NCBI GenBank assembly: GCA_036985875.1 | Contig: BTQM01000007.1 | Location: 1-23,380 of the forward strand | Origin: BTQM01 sp036985875 | GTDB lineage: Bacteria > Patescibacteriota > Minisyncoccia > Phycocordibacterales > UBA1539 | DNA: 23,380 nt | Reading direction: 5' to 3' | Shown here: positions 12,627 to 19,655 of the stretch, piece after piece | Numbering within the stretch: the stretch's first letter is position 1 | Layout of the letters: every line of letters begins with the position of its first letter | Made by a program: the position numbers and the translations under genes | The notes under the pieces: generated by a model | Databases searched by the model: none | Told to the model about the DNA's origin: nothing | What the model saw: the letters and a program-made list of their open reading frames with translations, nothing else

Positions 12627-14465
12627 TCACTTACTTTTTTTCGGTGAGTGCAGTTTGCTTCCTGCCATGATCTCATTGATTTGTTCTGCATCCAGAGTTT
12701 CCAACTCCAGTAGCGCCTTGGCCATCACTTCTACTTTCTTCCTGTTTTCTTTTATGATATTCCGCGCAAGGGCATATTGCTCTTCAATGATGCGATTAAT
12801 TTCTTTATCAACTTTCTCGGCCGTGGCATCGCTCATGTTCTGATGCGTTGCTATCTCTTTTCCGAGAAACACCTCGCCTTGGTTCTCTCCGTAGACGCGT
12901 GGACCGAGCTTGTCGCTCATGCCCCATCGCATTACCATATCGCGCGCGATACCCGTGGCACGCTCAAAGTCGTTTGACGCGCCCGTGGTCATCTGTTCCA
13001 TGAACACTTCTTCTGCAATGCGTCCCCCCATAAGCACAGCGATGGAGGACAGCAGATATTCGCGATTGTAAGAGTAACGGTCTTCTACCGGTAGCTGCAT
13101 TGTAACACCAAGCGCGCGTCCGCGCGGGATGATGCTTACTTTGTGTACCGGATCGGTGTGTGGAAGCGTCTTTGCCACTACAACATGGCCTGCCTCGTGG
13201 TATGCCGTATTTTTGCGTTCTTCCTCCGGCATAACGGCCGACCGGCGCTCCGCTCCCATCATGATCTTATCTTTGGCCTGCTCAAACTCTTCTGTACCTG
13301 CCAAGCATTTGTTTGCGCGTGCGGCAAACAGCGCCGCTTCGTTTACCAAGTTTGCCAGATCGGCCCCGGAGAATCCCGGTGTGCCGCGGGCGATGATATT
13401 TGGATCAACGTCATCTGAAAGTGGCACCTTGCGCATATGGATTTTCAGGATCTGTTCTCGTCCGCGGATATCTGGCAAAGGCACATACACTTGCCGGTCA
13501 AAGCGGCCGGGCCGGAGTAGTGCTGGATCCAGTACGTCGGGTCGGTTGGTCGCGGCGATCACAATAACGCCTTCATTTCCCTCAAACCCGTCCATCTCCA
13601 CCAGGAGCTGGTTTAGGGTCTGTTCGCGTTCGTCATTGCCGCCACCTATTCCCGCGCCGCGTTTACGTCCTACGGCGTCAATTTCATCAATAAAGATGAT
13701 GCACGGCGCGTGCATTTTCGCCTGACAAAACATGTCCCGCACACGGGAGGCGCCAACACCGACGAACATCTCCACAAAGTCCGATCCGGAAATGGAGAAG
13801 AACGGTACCTTTGCCTCACCGGATATTGCTTTTGCCAGGAGTGTTTTGCCCGTACCCGGACTGCCTGTCATGAGCACTCCGCGCGGGATGCGTCCTCCGA
13901 GCGTTTGAAATTTGGAAGGATTACGCAGGAACTCAACAAGTTCTACAACTTCCTCCTTTGCCTCTTCAATGCCAGCCACATCATCAAACGTGACGACATT
14001 TTCTTCTCCCGTGAGCATTCGCGCCTTGCTTTTGCCAAAGCCCATAGCGCCTCCACCGCTTCCACTACTCCCACTGTCCCGCATTCCGCGCATAAAGTAT
14101 ATCCATACGCCGATTAGAAGCAGCATCGGGCCCCAGCTCATAAAGATGTCCACGAGCACCGAAGGTTTCTTCTCTGGTACTACGACAACCTCAACGTTAT
14201 TTTTCAGTAGGTCGTTTATCAAGCCTGGGTCATTGGGGACATTAACGATGAACCTCTTCTTTTTGAAAGTAGTACCACGGACTGTCTTTCCCCAGATCTC
14301 TACTTGTCTTACCCGCCCCTTCTTCACATCATTAATGAAACTTGAGTAATTGATTATATCCGGTGCTGTTTGAGGGTTATTGATGTTATATACGTATGTA
14401 AATATGTATATAAATGCCGTAATGACAATAGTCCACAATAAGATTTTTCTTACAAGATTATTCAC
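12627..14465 (-). CDS. ftsH: ATP-dependent zinc metalloprotease FtsH
   Basis: FtsH is a membrane-anchored AAA+ protease that degrades misassembled membrane proteins and short-lived cytosolic regulators. The 612-residue product has two N-terminal transmembrane helices (about 8-27 and 111-126) flanking a periplasmic domain. Walker A GSPGTGKT is at 201-208 (family usually GPPGTGKT) and Walker B IIFIDEID at 256-263. The second region of homology includes ATNRPDVLDPALLRPGRFDR, and the zinc site HEAGH is at 423-427. The start is GTG 14465, with an AGGAGG eight bases upstream, one of only two clear Shine-Dalgarno sites in the window. A TATACT box lies further upstream. Confidence 0.97.
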   Translation of the reverse strand: MNNLVRKILLWTIVITAFIYIFTYVYNINNPQTAPDIINYSSFINDVKKGRVRQVEIWGKTVRGTTFKKKRFIVNVPNDPGLINDLLKNNVEVVVVPEKKPSVLVDIFMSWGPMLLLIGVWIYFMRGMRDSGSSGSGGGAMGFGKSKARMLTGEENVVTFDDVAGIEEAKEEVVELVEFLRNPSKFQTLGGRIPRGVLMTGSPGTGKTLLAKAISGEAKVPFFSISGSDFVEMFVGVGASRVRDMFCQAKMHAPCIIFIDEIDAVGRKRGAGIGGGNDEREQTLNQLLVEMDGFEGNEGVIVIAATNRPDVLDPALLRPGRFDRQVYVPLPDIRGREQILKIHMRKVPLSDDVDPNIIARGTPGFSGADLANLVNEAALFAARANKCLAGTEEFEQAKDKIMMGAERRSAVMPEEERKNTAYHEAGHVVVAKTLPHTDPVHKVSIIPRGRALGVTMQLPVEDRYSYNREYLLSSIAVLMGGRIAEEVFMEQMTTGASNDFERATGIARDMVMRWGMSDKLGPRVYGENQGEVFLGKEIATHQNMSDATAEKVDKEINRIIEEQYALARNIIKENRKKVEVMAKALLELETLDAEQINEIMAGSKLHSPKKSK

Positions 14466-14473
14466 TCGGTTTT

Positions 14474-14492
14474 CCTCCTTCCCATCAGTATA
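14474..14492 (-). promoter_or_regulatory. ftsH ribosome-binding site and -10 box
   Basis: On the minus strand TATACT (14492-14487) precedes a consensus AGGAGG (14479-14474), which is eight bases before the GTG start. This contrasts with the Shine-Dalgarno-less starts elsewhere in the window. Confidence 0.6.
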
Positions 14493-14598
14493 GACGAGTC
14501 AATGAACAAACCACTTTCCTTCTCTCACTCAAACAGAAAATCGTTATGTAGTCAAGCTCTGTGGATAAGTCATTCAAAACGGATGGATTCGTTTGTGA

Positions 14599-14905
14599 CG
14601 ACTGGGTCCGTTAGTTAACGGAGATGTGCTGCATCCAATTTACTTTCCAGCTAAGTTTTCAAAAGAAAATTACAACAACGTGACGCTGACTTGGGACCAC
14701 AAAGGTGCGCTGAAGATCATCCACGGTACTGAAAGATAATATTGTTCCTTTTGGACGCGGGGAGGGGACGCTGTTTGACAGTCCTGAATCCGTCCGCCGC
14801 AGCGAAGCCGAGGCGGACGGATTCGCGAATAAGAAATTTGTTGCCATAGAGGATGCAGGGTACAGCGATATCTATTTATTTGATACGGCACGGCACGGGA
14901 CGTAA
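14599..14905 (+). pseudogene. Probable frameshifted remnant of a small gene
   Basis: Two overlapping frames look coding but are out of register. Frame one (open from 14599, possible GTG 14626, stop 14737-14739) reads PIYFPAKFSKENYNNVTLTW followed by DHKGALKIIHGTER. Frame two (open from 14714, stop 14903-14905) reads NIVPFGRGEGTLFDSPESV and later KKFVAIEDAGYSDIYLFDTA. Joined by a one-base shift near 14720-14737 they would give a continuous beta-rich protein of about 90 residues. A 13-bp-stem palindrome sits in frame two. The family is not recognised. The alternative is two unrelated chance frames. Confidence 0.4.
14786..14824. repeat. Palindrome within the broken gene
   Basis: GAATCCGTCCGCC (14786-14798) and GGCGGACGGATTC (14812-14824) form a 13-bp perfect stem with a 13-nt loop. 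It lies in frame within the remnant, encoding E-S-V-R-R to A-D-G-F, and so resembles the in-frame palindrome of tsaD. Confidence 0.8.
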
Positions 14906-14926
14906 TAATTGAGTTTCTTAATGAAT

Positions 14927-14954
14927 AATACCCCCGCTTGGAAGCGGGGGTATT
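14927..14954. terminator. Bidirectional terminator between the remnant and trxB-like gene
   Basis: AATACCCCCGCTT and AAGCGGGGGTATT form a 13-bp stem around GG, 38 bp after the minus-strand stop of the flavoprotein gene. It is GC-rich with A/T-rich ends. Confidence 0.75.
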
Positions 14955-14992
14955 GTGGCTTACGCCTAACAGTGTTGAGAGAATGGGCGCGG

Positions 14993-15919
14993 CTATTTTA
15001 TGTGAAGGTGTAGGTAAATATCTTCAACTGCTCTCACCGCGTCTCCGACGGCTATATTATTTTGGTGATAGAGAACGTCAGTATTGTCTCCAGCAGCCCA
15101 GATACCTTCTTGCGAGGTTCTCTGTGTGCGGGGATCAATGATAATTTGGTTATGTTGATTGGTATTTACCAGATCTTTCACGAATTCCGTAGTGGGCACC
15201 TGTCCAATCTCCACGAAGACGCCCTCTGTCGGCAACTCTGTTTGTTCCCCCGTCTTTGTGTTTTTATAGACAATGGCATTCACCGTTTTTTCTCCTTTCA
15301 CTTCAAGAAGCTCTATGTCGTGGAGCGCCTTCATGTTTTGCTTGGAAAGCACCCTCTCTACAGTAACTTGATCTGCCCTGAACTTCTCTCCCCGGTCAAG
15401 CAGCGTGACGCTTTTAACGTACGCGAGGAGTTGTGCTGCGGTCTCAAACCCCGCGTTCCCTCCACCGATGACTACTATGTTTTTGTCTTTGAATAGCGGA
15501 CCATCACAGCTTGCACAGTAAGTGATGCCTTTGTTTTCAAATTCTTCCGCGCCAGGGACGGTTATTTTTCTCCTATGGCTTCCCGTTGCGACAAGCACCA
15601 TTTTTGCATCGTAGTACTCTCCATTCTCCGTCTTGAGCGCAAATCCTCCATCCGTTTTTTCTATGGATGAGACCTTCTCTCCCTCTTTTATATCAAGCGT
15701 ATCGTCGCGATATGCTTCCATATGCGCCCTGAGGTTTTCGGCAAGCTGTGCCCCCGTTATGGAAACAGTGCCGATCCAGTTTTGAATATCCGTGGAAACT
15801 TTTGATTGTCCACCGAACTCATCTGCTATGAGAATTGTCCGTAATTTTTTTCTTGCCGCGTATACTCCCGCCGCAGCTCCTGCAGGGCCGCCGCCGATAA
15901 TTGCTAAGTCGTAGGTCAT
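14993..15919 (-). CDS. Thioredoxin-reductase / AhpF-like flavoprotein
   Basis: This is a low-molecular-weight disulfide reductase of 308 residues. The FAD-binding GGGPAGAAAG is at about 9-18, the redox-active CASC at 135-138 within TYCASCDG, the nucleotide-binding GGGNAGFETA at 152-161, and the FAD motif GIWAAGDNTD near the C-terminus. The NADPH-specific HRRxxxRA of classical TrxB is absent; the equivalent region reads LLDRGEKFRADQV. Together with EGVFVEIGQVPTTEFVKD, this resembles the C-terminal part of AhpF, which prefers NADH. It may therefore reduce a thioredoxin or glutaredoxin (such as that at 3615) with NADH. It lies downstream of ftsZ, with its own promoter six bases before the ATG. 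Confidence 0.88.
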   Translation of the reverse strand: MTYDLAIIGGGPAGAAAGVYAARKKLRTILIADEFGGQSKVSTDIQNWIGTVSITGAQLAENLRAHMEAYRDDTLDIKEGEKVSSIEKTDGGFALKTENGEYYDAKMVLVATGSHRRKITVPGAEEFENKGITYCASCDGPLFKDKNIVVIGGGNAGFETAAQLLAYVKSVTLLDRGEKFRADQVTVERVLSKQNMKALHDIELLEVKGEKTVNAIVYKNTKTGEQTELPTEGVFVEIGQVPTTEFVKDLVNTNQHNQIIIDPRTQRTSQEGIWAAGDNTDVLYHQNNIAVGDAVRAVEDIYLHLHIK

Positions 15920-15925
15920 GATAGA

Positions 15926-15954
15926 TTAATATGAGATGCTAGTATATTAATGAA
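15926..15954 (-). promoter_or_regulatory. Leaderless-type promoter of the flavoprotein gene
   Basis: On the minus strand TTCATT (15954-15949), a 17-bp spacer and TATTAA (15931-15926) end six bases before the ATG. There is no Shine-Dalgarno site. Confidence 0.45.
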
Positions 15955-16028
15955 TACAAATTATAATAATACGATATTTTATGTTCTATTCTTATAATTC
16001 CCAAAATTGGTATATAAGTATCGCTCCT

Positions 16029-17165
16029 TTATTTTTTTCTCCTCAAGAACGCTGGAACGGCAATGGCGCCCCAGTCTTCTTCGTTCTCAATCATCTTCTC
16101 CATTTTGCGTTGCTCGCCCCGCACCGCGCTACTTTTTATCTCACCCCCTCCCTTTTCCTGGATCTTGGACTGTGATTTTCCAGCCGTGCGCTCGCGTGTA
16201 CGCACATCTTCTTCAGGGAACCCTGATGCGATTACCGTTATCTTAAGTTCGTTCTTCCGTAGCTTGCTGTCTTTAATGGCTCCGAATATAATTTTTGCGT
16301 TGGGGTCTACCGATTCCGTAATGATCTTTGCAGCTTCCTGTATTTCATTCATGGTGAGATCATCTCCTCCGGCTATCGCAAACAAGACTCCTTTCGCGCC
16401 GTCAATGGAAAGTTCAAGAAGGGGAGAGTTAATGGCACCCTCCGCTGCTTCTCTGGCCCTTCCTTCGCCGCTCGCTGTTGAGATGCCCATCAATGCAGAA
16501 CCGGCACCTGACATCACTGCCCTTACATCGGCAAAGTCAACATTGATGATCCCAGGTGTTGTGATAAGGTCCGATATGCCTTCCACGGCATTCCGTAATA
16601 CTTCATCACACATGGCGAAAGCCGTGTGGCACGCAGTTTTTTCTTCAATGACCCCCAGTAGCCGGTCATTGGGAATTACGATTAGAGCATCAACTTCATT
16701 TTTTAATTCCTGCAATCCTTGTTCTGCAACCGCAGCTCTTTGTGTTCCTTCAAAAAAGAATGGCTTTGTTACTACTGCTACCGTAAGAACTCCCTCTTCC
16801 CTCGCTTCGCGCGCGATAACGGATGAAGCTCCAGTTCCCGTCCCTCCTCCCATGCCGCATGCGATGAATACCATGTCGGCCCCCTTTATCGCTTCCTGTA
16901 TTTCCTCAATCGTTTCTTCGGCTGCCTTTCTTCCTATTTCCGGCTCCATTCCAGTACCAAGCCCTTTCGTGAGGTTCTTGCCTATATGTATCTTTTTTTT
17001 GGCGAGTGAATGGTGAAGGTCTTGCGTGTCAGTATTCACCGAGATAAACTCCACCCCTTTTACCTTGGAGTTTATCATGTGATTGACAAAATTTCCGCCA
17101 GAGCCTCCTACGCCGATGACTTTTATTCTCGCAAATGCTTCTATTTCAGGTTTTATTTTAGGCAT
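16029..17165 (-). CDS. ftsZ: Cell division GTPase FtsZ
   Basis: FtsZ is the tubulin-like GTPase that forms the cytokinetic ring. The product from ATG 17165 (MPKIKPEIEAFARIKVIGVG) has 378 residues. The tubulin signature GGGTGTG is at 106-112. The T7 synergy loop NVDFAD at 208-213 supplies the catalytic aspartates. The C-terminal peptide AIAVPAFLRRKK is the conserved tail that binds FtsA. The open frame extends 34 codons upstream without homology, so the later ATG is used. It lies 129 bp downstream of ftsA on the same strand, the usual ftsA-ftsZ order. The linker before the tail is short and Lys/Glu-rich. Confidence 0.97.
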   Translation of the reverse strand: MPKIKPEIEAFARIKVIGVGGSGGNFVNHMINSKVKGVEFISVNTDTQDLHHSLAKKKIHIGKNLTKGLGTGMEPEIGRKAAEETIEEIQEAIKGADMVFIACGMGGGTGTGASSVIAREAREEGVLTVAVVTKPFFFEGTQRAAVAEQGLQELKNEVDALIVIPNDRLLGVIEEKTACHTAFAMCDEVLRNAVEGISDLITTPGIINVDFADVRAVMSGAGSALMGISTASGEGRAREAAEGAINSPLLELSIDGAKGVLFAIAGGDDLTMNEIQEAAKIITESVDPNAKIIFGAIKDSKLRKNELKITVIASGFPEEDVRTRERTAGKSQSKIQEKGGGEIKSSAVRGEQRKMEKMIENEEDWGAIAVPAFLRRKK

Positions 17166-17294
17166 GATATTTACTTTGTTCGTTAATATATTGAAATGAT
17201 AACAAAAGTCGGCGAAAAGGGAAGAGTTGACAGTACTATGGCTTTGTGCTGTGCATGGCTCTATCAATTCTAAAATGGGGAATGCCTAAACTTT

Positions 17295-18455
17295 CTATGG
17301 CAGGATTTGTTTGATCCAAGAGATGATGTGTTTGCCGACATTGCGCATCGCCTGCACCCCCTTCGCTTCTCTTGATTGTTCGAATCCAAAAATACACAGT
17401 CCGTACGCCACGAACCAGGATGAGTCCCTCGCGTGTTTTGTGTTTTGGCTGAGAAACACCGAGGTTGCTATTTTTGTCGGCAGTTTAAGTGATGCTTTCG
17501 CGAAATCTTTTATCGTTGAAATTCCCGCTCCGCCGCCGGTGATTATGATGCCTGCCGGCAAAAGTCCGCTCCTCCCGATCTTTTTTAAGTGTGCCTCAAT
17601 GAGTTCAAATATATCAGAAAGCCGCGCCTCAATGATCTCATCCAGCTTTCTTTTTGGGTACGCACCTCCCGTTCCCTCCACTTTTATTTTTTCGGCCTCT
17701 TCAAGAGGGATTCGCAGTCCCAAGGCAATATCGTTGGTAATGTCCGTTGAACCGATGGGAAATACCTGGAGGGATATGGGAATATCGTCTTCAAATACCG
17801 AAATAGAAACTGTTTCCGCCCCTATGTTCGCCAAGAGACATCCTACCGTTCTCTGCCTTTTCGAGAGTGCGACCAAACTTGCGGCAATGGGGGAAGCGAT
17901 AATGTCTTCCACCTCTACACCTGCTCCTTCTACGGCGTGCACGAGATCATTGATGTGCTGCTCCAGGCAAGTAATAAACAATGTCTTTACCTCAAGTTTG
18001 CCACCCTTCATTCTTTCCGGTTTGCCCAAAACTTCTTTTCCGTCAAGCTTGAAACGAATAGGGATGGTGTCTATTATTTTTCTGTTGGCCATGTTGCGCA
18101 GCCCCTCTCTGCTCGCGGAAATAGCTTTTTGTATATCAAGCTCTGTTACTTCCTCATCTGCACGTGAGATTTGAATGGACCCAGGCGAGATTATTGATTC
18201 CAGACTTATGCCTCCTATGGAGAGAAACACACTTTTTATCTTCACGCCGGAAGACTGCTCCGCTATTTTGATCGCAGACCTGACGCTTTTTATCGCATCG
18301 CGCCCATTTATTATGTATCCATGCTTTAGTCCGCGCGAAGGGGAAATGCTGGTCCCCATTATGGTAGGGGCAGCCGCGCCCTTTACATAACTTGAAACTA
18401 CAACCCTTATCGAGTATGTGCCAATATCCATTCCGACCACTATGTTTTTTAACAT
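17295..18455 (-). CDS. ftsA: Cell division protein FtsA
   Basis: FtsA is the actin-like ATPase that tethers FtsZ to the membrane. The 386-residue product starts MLKNIVVGMDIGTYSIRVVV, with the phosphate-1 motif GMDIGTYS. It carries the SHS2/1C region (IGGISLESIISPG), the phosphate-2 motif LLANIGAETVSISVFEDD, GIIITGGGAGISTIKD for the adenosine loop, and a C-terminal amphipathic helix (GKHIISWIKQILP) that matches the membrane-targeting sequence. It is first in the ftsA-ftsZ pair. A long antisense frame inside it is a compositional shadow. Confidence 0.95.
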   Translation of the reverse strand: MLKNIVVGMDIGTYSIRVVVSSYVKGAAAPTIMGTSISPSRGLKHGYIINGRDAIKSVRSAIKIAEQSSGVKIKSVFLSIGGISLESIISPGSIQISRADEEVTELDIQKAISASREGLRNMANRKIIDTIPIRFKLDGKEVLGKPERMKGGKLEVKTLFITCLEQHINDLVHAVEGAGVEVEDIIASPIAASLVALSKRQRTVGCLLANIGAETVSISVFEDDIPISLQVFPIGSTDITNDIALGLRIPLEEAEKIKVEGTGGAYPKRKLDEIIEARLSDIFELIEAHLKKIGRSGLLPAGIIITGGGAGISTIKDFAKASLKLPTKIATSVFLSQNTKHARDSSWFVAYGLCIFGFEQSREAKGVQAMRNVGKHIISWIKQILP

Positions 18456-18495
18456 GTTTGGTTTTTAGACCGTTAGTTCCGCTAATCCCGCCCAC

Positions 18496-18542
18496 GTCTG
18501 CCTGTGTGTTCACATGCAGACAGGTGTATTACACAGGCAGAC
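18496..18542. repeat. Palindrome upstream of ftsA
   Basis: GTCTGCCTGTGT (18496-18507) and ACACAGGCAGAC (18531-18542) form a 12-bp perfect stem, extended by CCCA (18491-18494) and TGGG (18551-18554). The arm resembles the centre of the foldback elements at 2498 and 19317 (CCTGTCTGCGTG). Confidence 0.75.
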
Positions 18543-18632
18543 AAATAAAATGGGCGCAATCATTATTCTTCGACATGGCATCATACGTGAGTACTCTAAG
18601 AGATTAAAAGTTCGCTCGCATACCGCCAATCT

Positions 18633-19007
18633 TTAAATGTTGAATTTTCTTCTTATTCTTGCCTCCTCACTCTCCATTGTACTACCATGTGCGTATCCTT
18701 TCAAATGAAACAACCCGTGGATAAATAAAAATCCCACAAAATTCTTATATTCTCTGTTAAAACGGTGCGCATCTCTACGGACATTCTCCAGATCCATAAA
18801 AATCTCCCCTTCGTCTTTTGAGAGTGGAAAACTAAGGATATTGGCGGAAGAATTTTTTTTGCGGTAGCGACGGGAGAGCGTCTTTGAGCGAGTGGCTCCG
18901 ATGAAGACAAGGCTCAAGACATAGCGCTTTCCAAGCACCGCTTCTTTCATTTTGAGAAAAGGCAAGACCGGAGGTCCGGTCTTGATGGTTTTATGTATGG
19001 TGAACAT
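18633..19007 (-). CDS. ybeY: Endoribonuclease YbeY
   Basis: YbeY is a zinc-dependent single-strand endoribonuclease involved in 16S rRNA 3' maturation and ribosome quality control. From ATG 19007 the product has 124 residues. The motif HGLFHLKGYAHG gives the three metal-binding histidines (97, 101, 107), and SANILSFPL matches the family's T/S-D-V-L-S-F-P segment. The ATG lies seven bases after the rpsU stop; an earlier in-frame TTG overlaps rpsU. The two genes are evidently one transcript, linking a 30S protein with a 16S processing enzyme. A 10-bp-stem palindrome (18963-18984) lies in its N-terminal coding part. Confidence 0.9.
   Translation of the reverse strand: MFTIHKTIKTGPPVLPFLKMKEAVLGKRYVLSLVFIGATRSKTLSRRYRKKNSSANILSFPLSKDEGEIFMDLENVRRDAHRFNREYKNFVGFLFIHGLFHLKGYAHGSTMESEEARIRRKFNI
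18963..18984. repeat. Short palindrome inside ybeY
   Basis: CAAGACCGGA and TCCGGTCTTG form a 10-bp perfect stem around GG. On the coding strand it encodes K-T-G-P-P-V-L, a variable N-terminal part of the protein. Confidence 0.75.
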
Positions 19008-19014
19008 CTCGGAA

Positions 19015-19248
19015 TTAGTGCTTGTCAGGAATTTTGCCAAGTTTTTTGAGCCTTTCTATTTCTTTGCATTTCGTTAACGCCTTAAGTGTTCGCTGCTTTT
19101 TTTTGAATTTTGACTCCGGTCTGTTGTGGTGAGCGATAGAACGTGCCCGCGGCAGGATGCCGGAGCCTTTGACACGCCTCGAAAACCTTTTTATCAGGTT
19201 CAGTGCGTTTTCATTGGTATTCTTTTTGACCTCTATGTTTACAGCCAT
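19015..19248 (-). CDS. rpsU: Ribosomal protein bS21
   Basis: bS21 is a small basic protein of the 30S platform near the anti-Shine-Dalgarno region. The product from ATG 19248 (MAVNIEVKKNTNENALNLIK) has 77 residues. It shows the family pattern N-E-N-A-L-N-L-I-K-R-F-S-R-R-V-K, followed by a basic tail RARSIAHHNRPESKFKKKQR. A longer upstream frame is encoded by repeat DNA and is rejected. The promoter points to ATG 19248, and ybeY follows seven bases after the stop. Confidence 0.93.
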   Translation of the reverse strand: MAVNIEVKKNTNENALNLIKRFSRRVKGSGILPRARSIAHHNRPESKFKKKQRTLKALTKCKEIERLKKLGKIPDKH

Positions 19249-19255
19249 GGACGAT

Positions 19256-19284
19256 AATGTAGCATACGCGAACCAAGAGTGCAA
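19256..19284 (-). promoter_or_regulatory. Leaderless-type promoter of rpsU-ybeY
   Basis: On the minus strand TTGCAC (19284-19279), a 17-bp spacer and TACATT (19261-19256) end seven bases before the rpsU ATG. There is no Shine-Dalgarno site. It is among the best-matched promoters in the window. Confidence 0.65.
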
Positions 19285-19290
19285 GAGTCC

Positions 19291-19378
19291 GCTCGCTCTT
19301 CTCTTTTTACAAACATTGCCTGTCTGCGTGCGTACACGCACAGGCAGGTAATGTTTGTAAAAAGAGAAGGGCTCGCTC
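19291..19378. repeat. MITE-like foldback element upstream of rpsU
   Basis: Arms of roughly 42 bp are nearly complementary. The left contains CTTCTCTTTTTACAAACATT then GCCTGTCTGCGTG. The right contains CACGCACAGGCAGG then AATGTTTGTAAAAAGAGAAG. They meet in a short central palindrome. Related sequence occurs at 2486-2646 and 19466-19655. No coding capacity is seen. Confidence 0.75.
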
Positions 19379-19465
19379 TGCCGAGGGGAGACAGATACAT
19401 TTTTCTATTCACTTCTTTGAATAAGACTAGTCCTTGCCCAGCCTTTCTGCCTCCTCTTCCTCCAA

Positions 19466-19655
19466 CCAAGCGAGGGTTTCTCTTTTGTAAAACATTTCGC
19501 AGTCCGAGCGGGCACGGTTTTTGCATAGCGCCTGTCTGCGCCAAGCGAAGCGCGGCAGGCAGGTAGCGAAGCAAAAGAGCGAGGGCGAGAATAGCAAAAC
19601 TGCCCGCTGGGGCAGTTTATGCGCGTTTTACAAAAGAGGAAACCCGAGCGATCTT
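19466..19655. repeat. Second foldback element, abutting the hisS stop
   Basis: The left arm AGCGAGGGTTTCTCTTTTGT (from 19469) and the right arm ACAAAAGAGGAAACCCGAGC (to 19649) are inverted copies about 130 bp apart. A CCTGTCTGCGCC..GGCAGGCAGG palindrome lies between them. The element ends at the hisS stop codon. The segment 19466-19524 matches 2573-2631 in inverted orientation, with about four differences. Confidence 0.7.

Noticed and set aside
13129..14349. Antisense frames opposite ftsH
   Set aside because: They mirror ftsH codons, with serine- and arginine-rich translations and no recognisable domain.
14591..14598. A TTTGTGAC match near ftsH as a third copy of the tRNA-element box
   Set aside because: No GGGGTCGCGAA partner and no tRNA nearby; an eight-base match can be chance.
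16063..18174. Long antisense frames opposite ftsZ (317 codons) and ftsA (287 codons)
   Set aside because: They are compositional shadows of strongly coding genes; no family motif or start signal.
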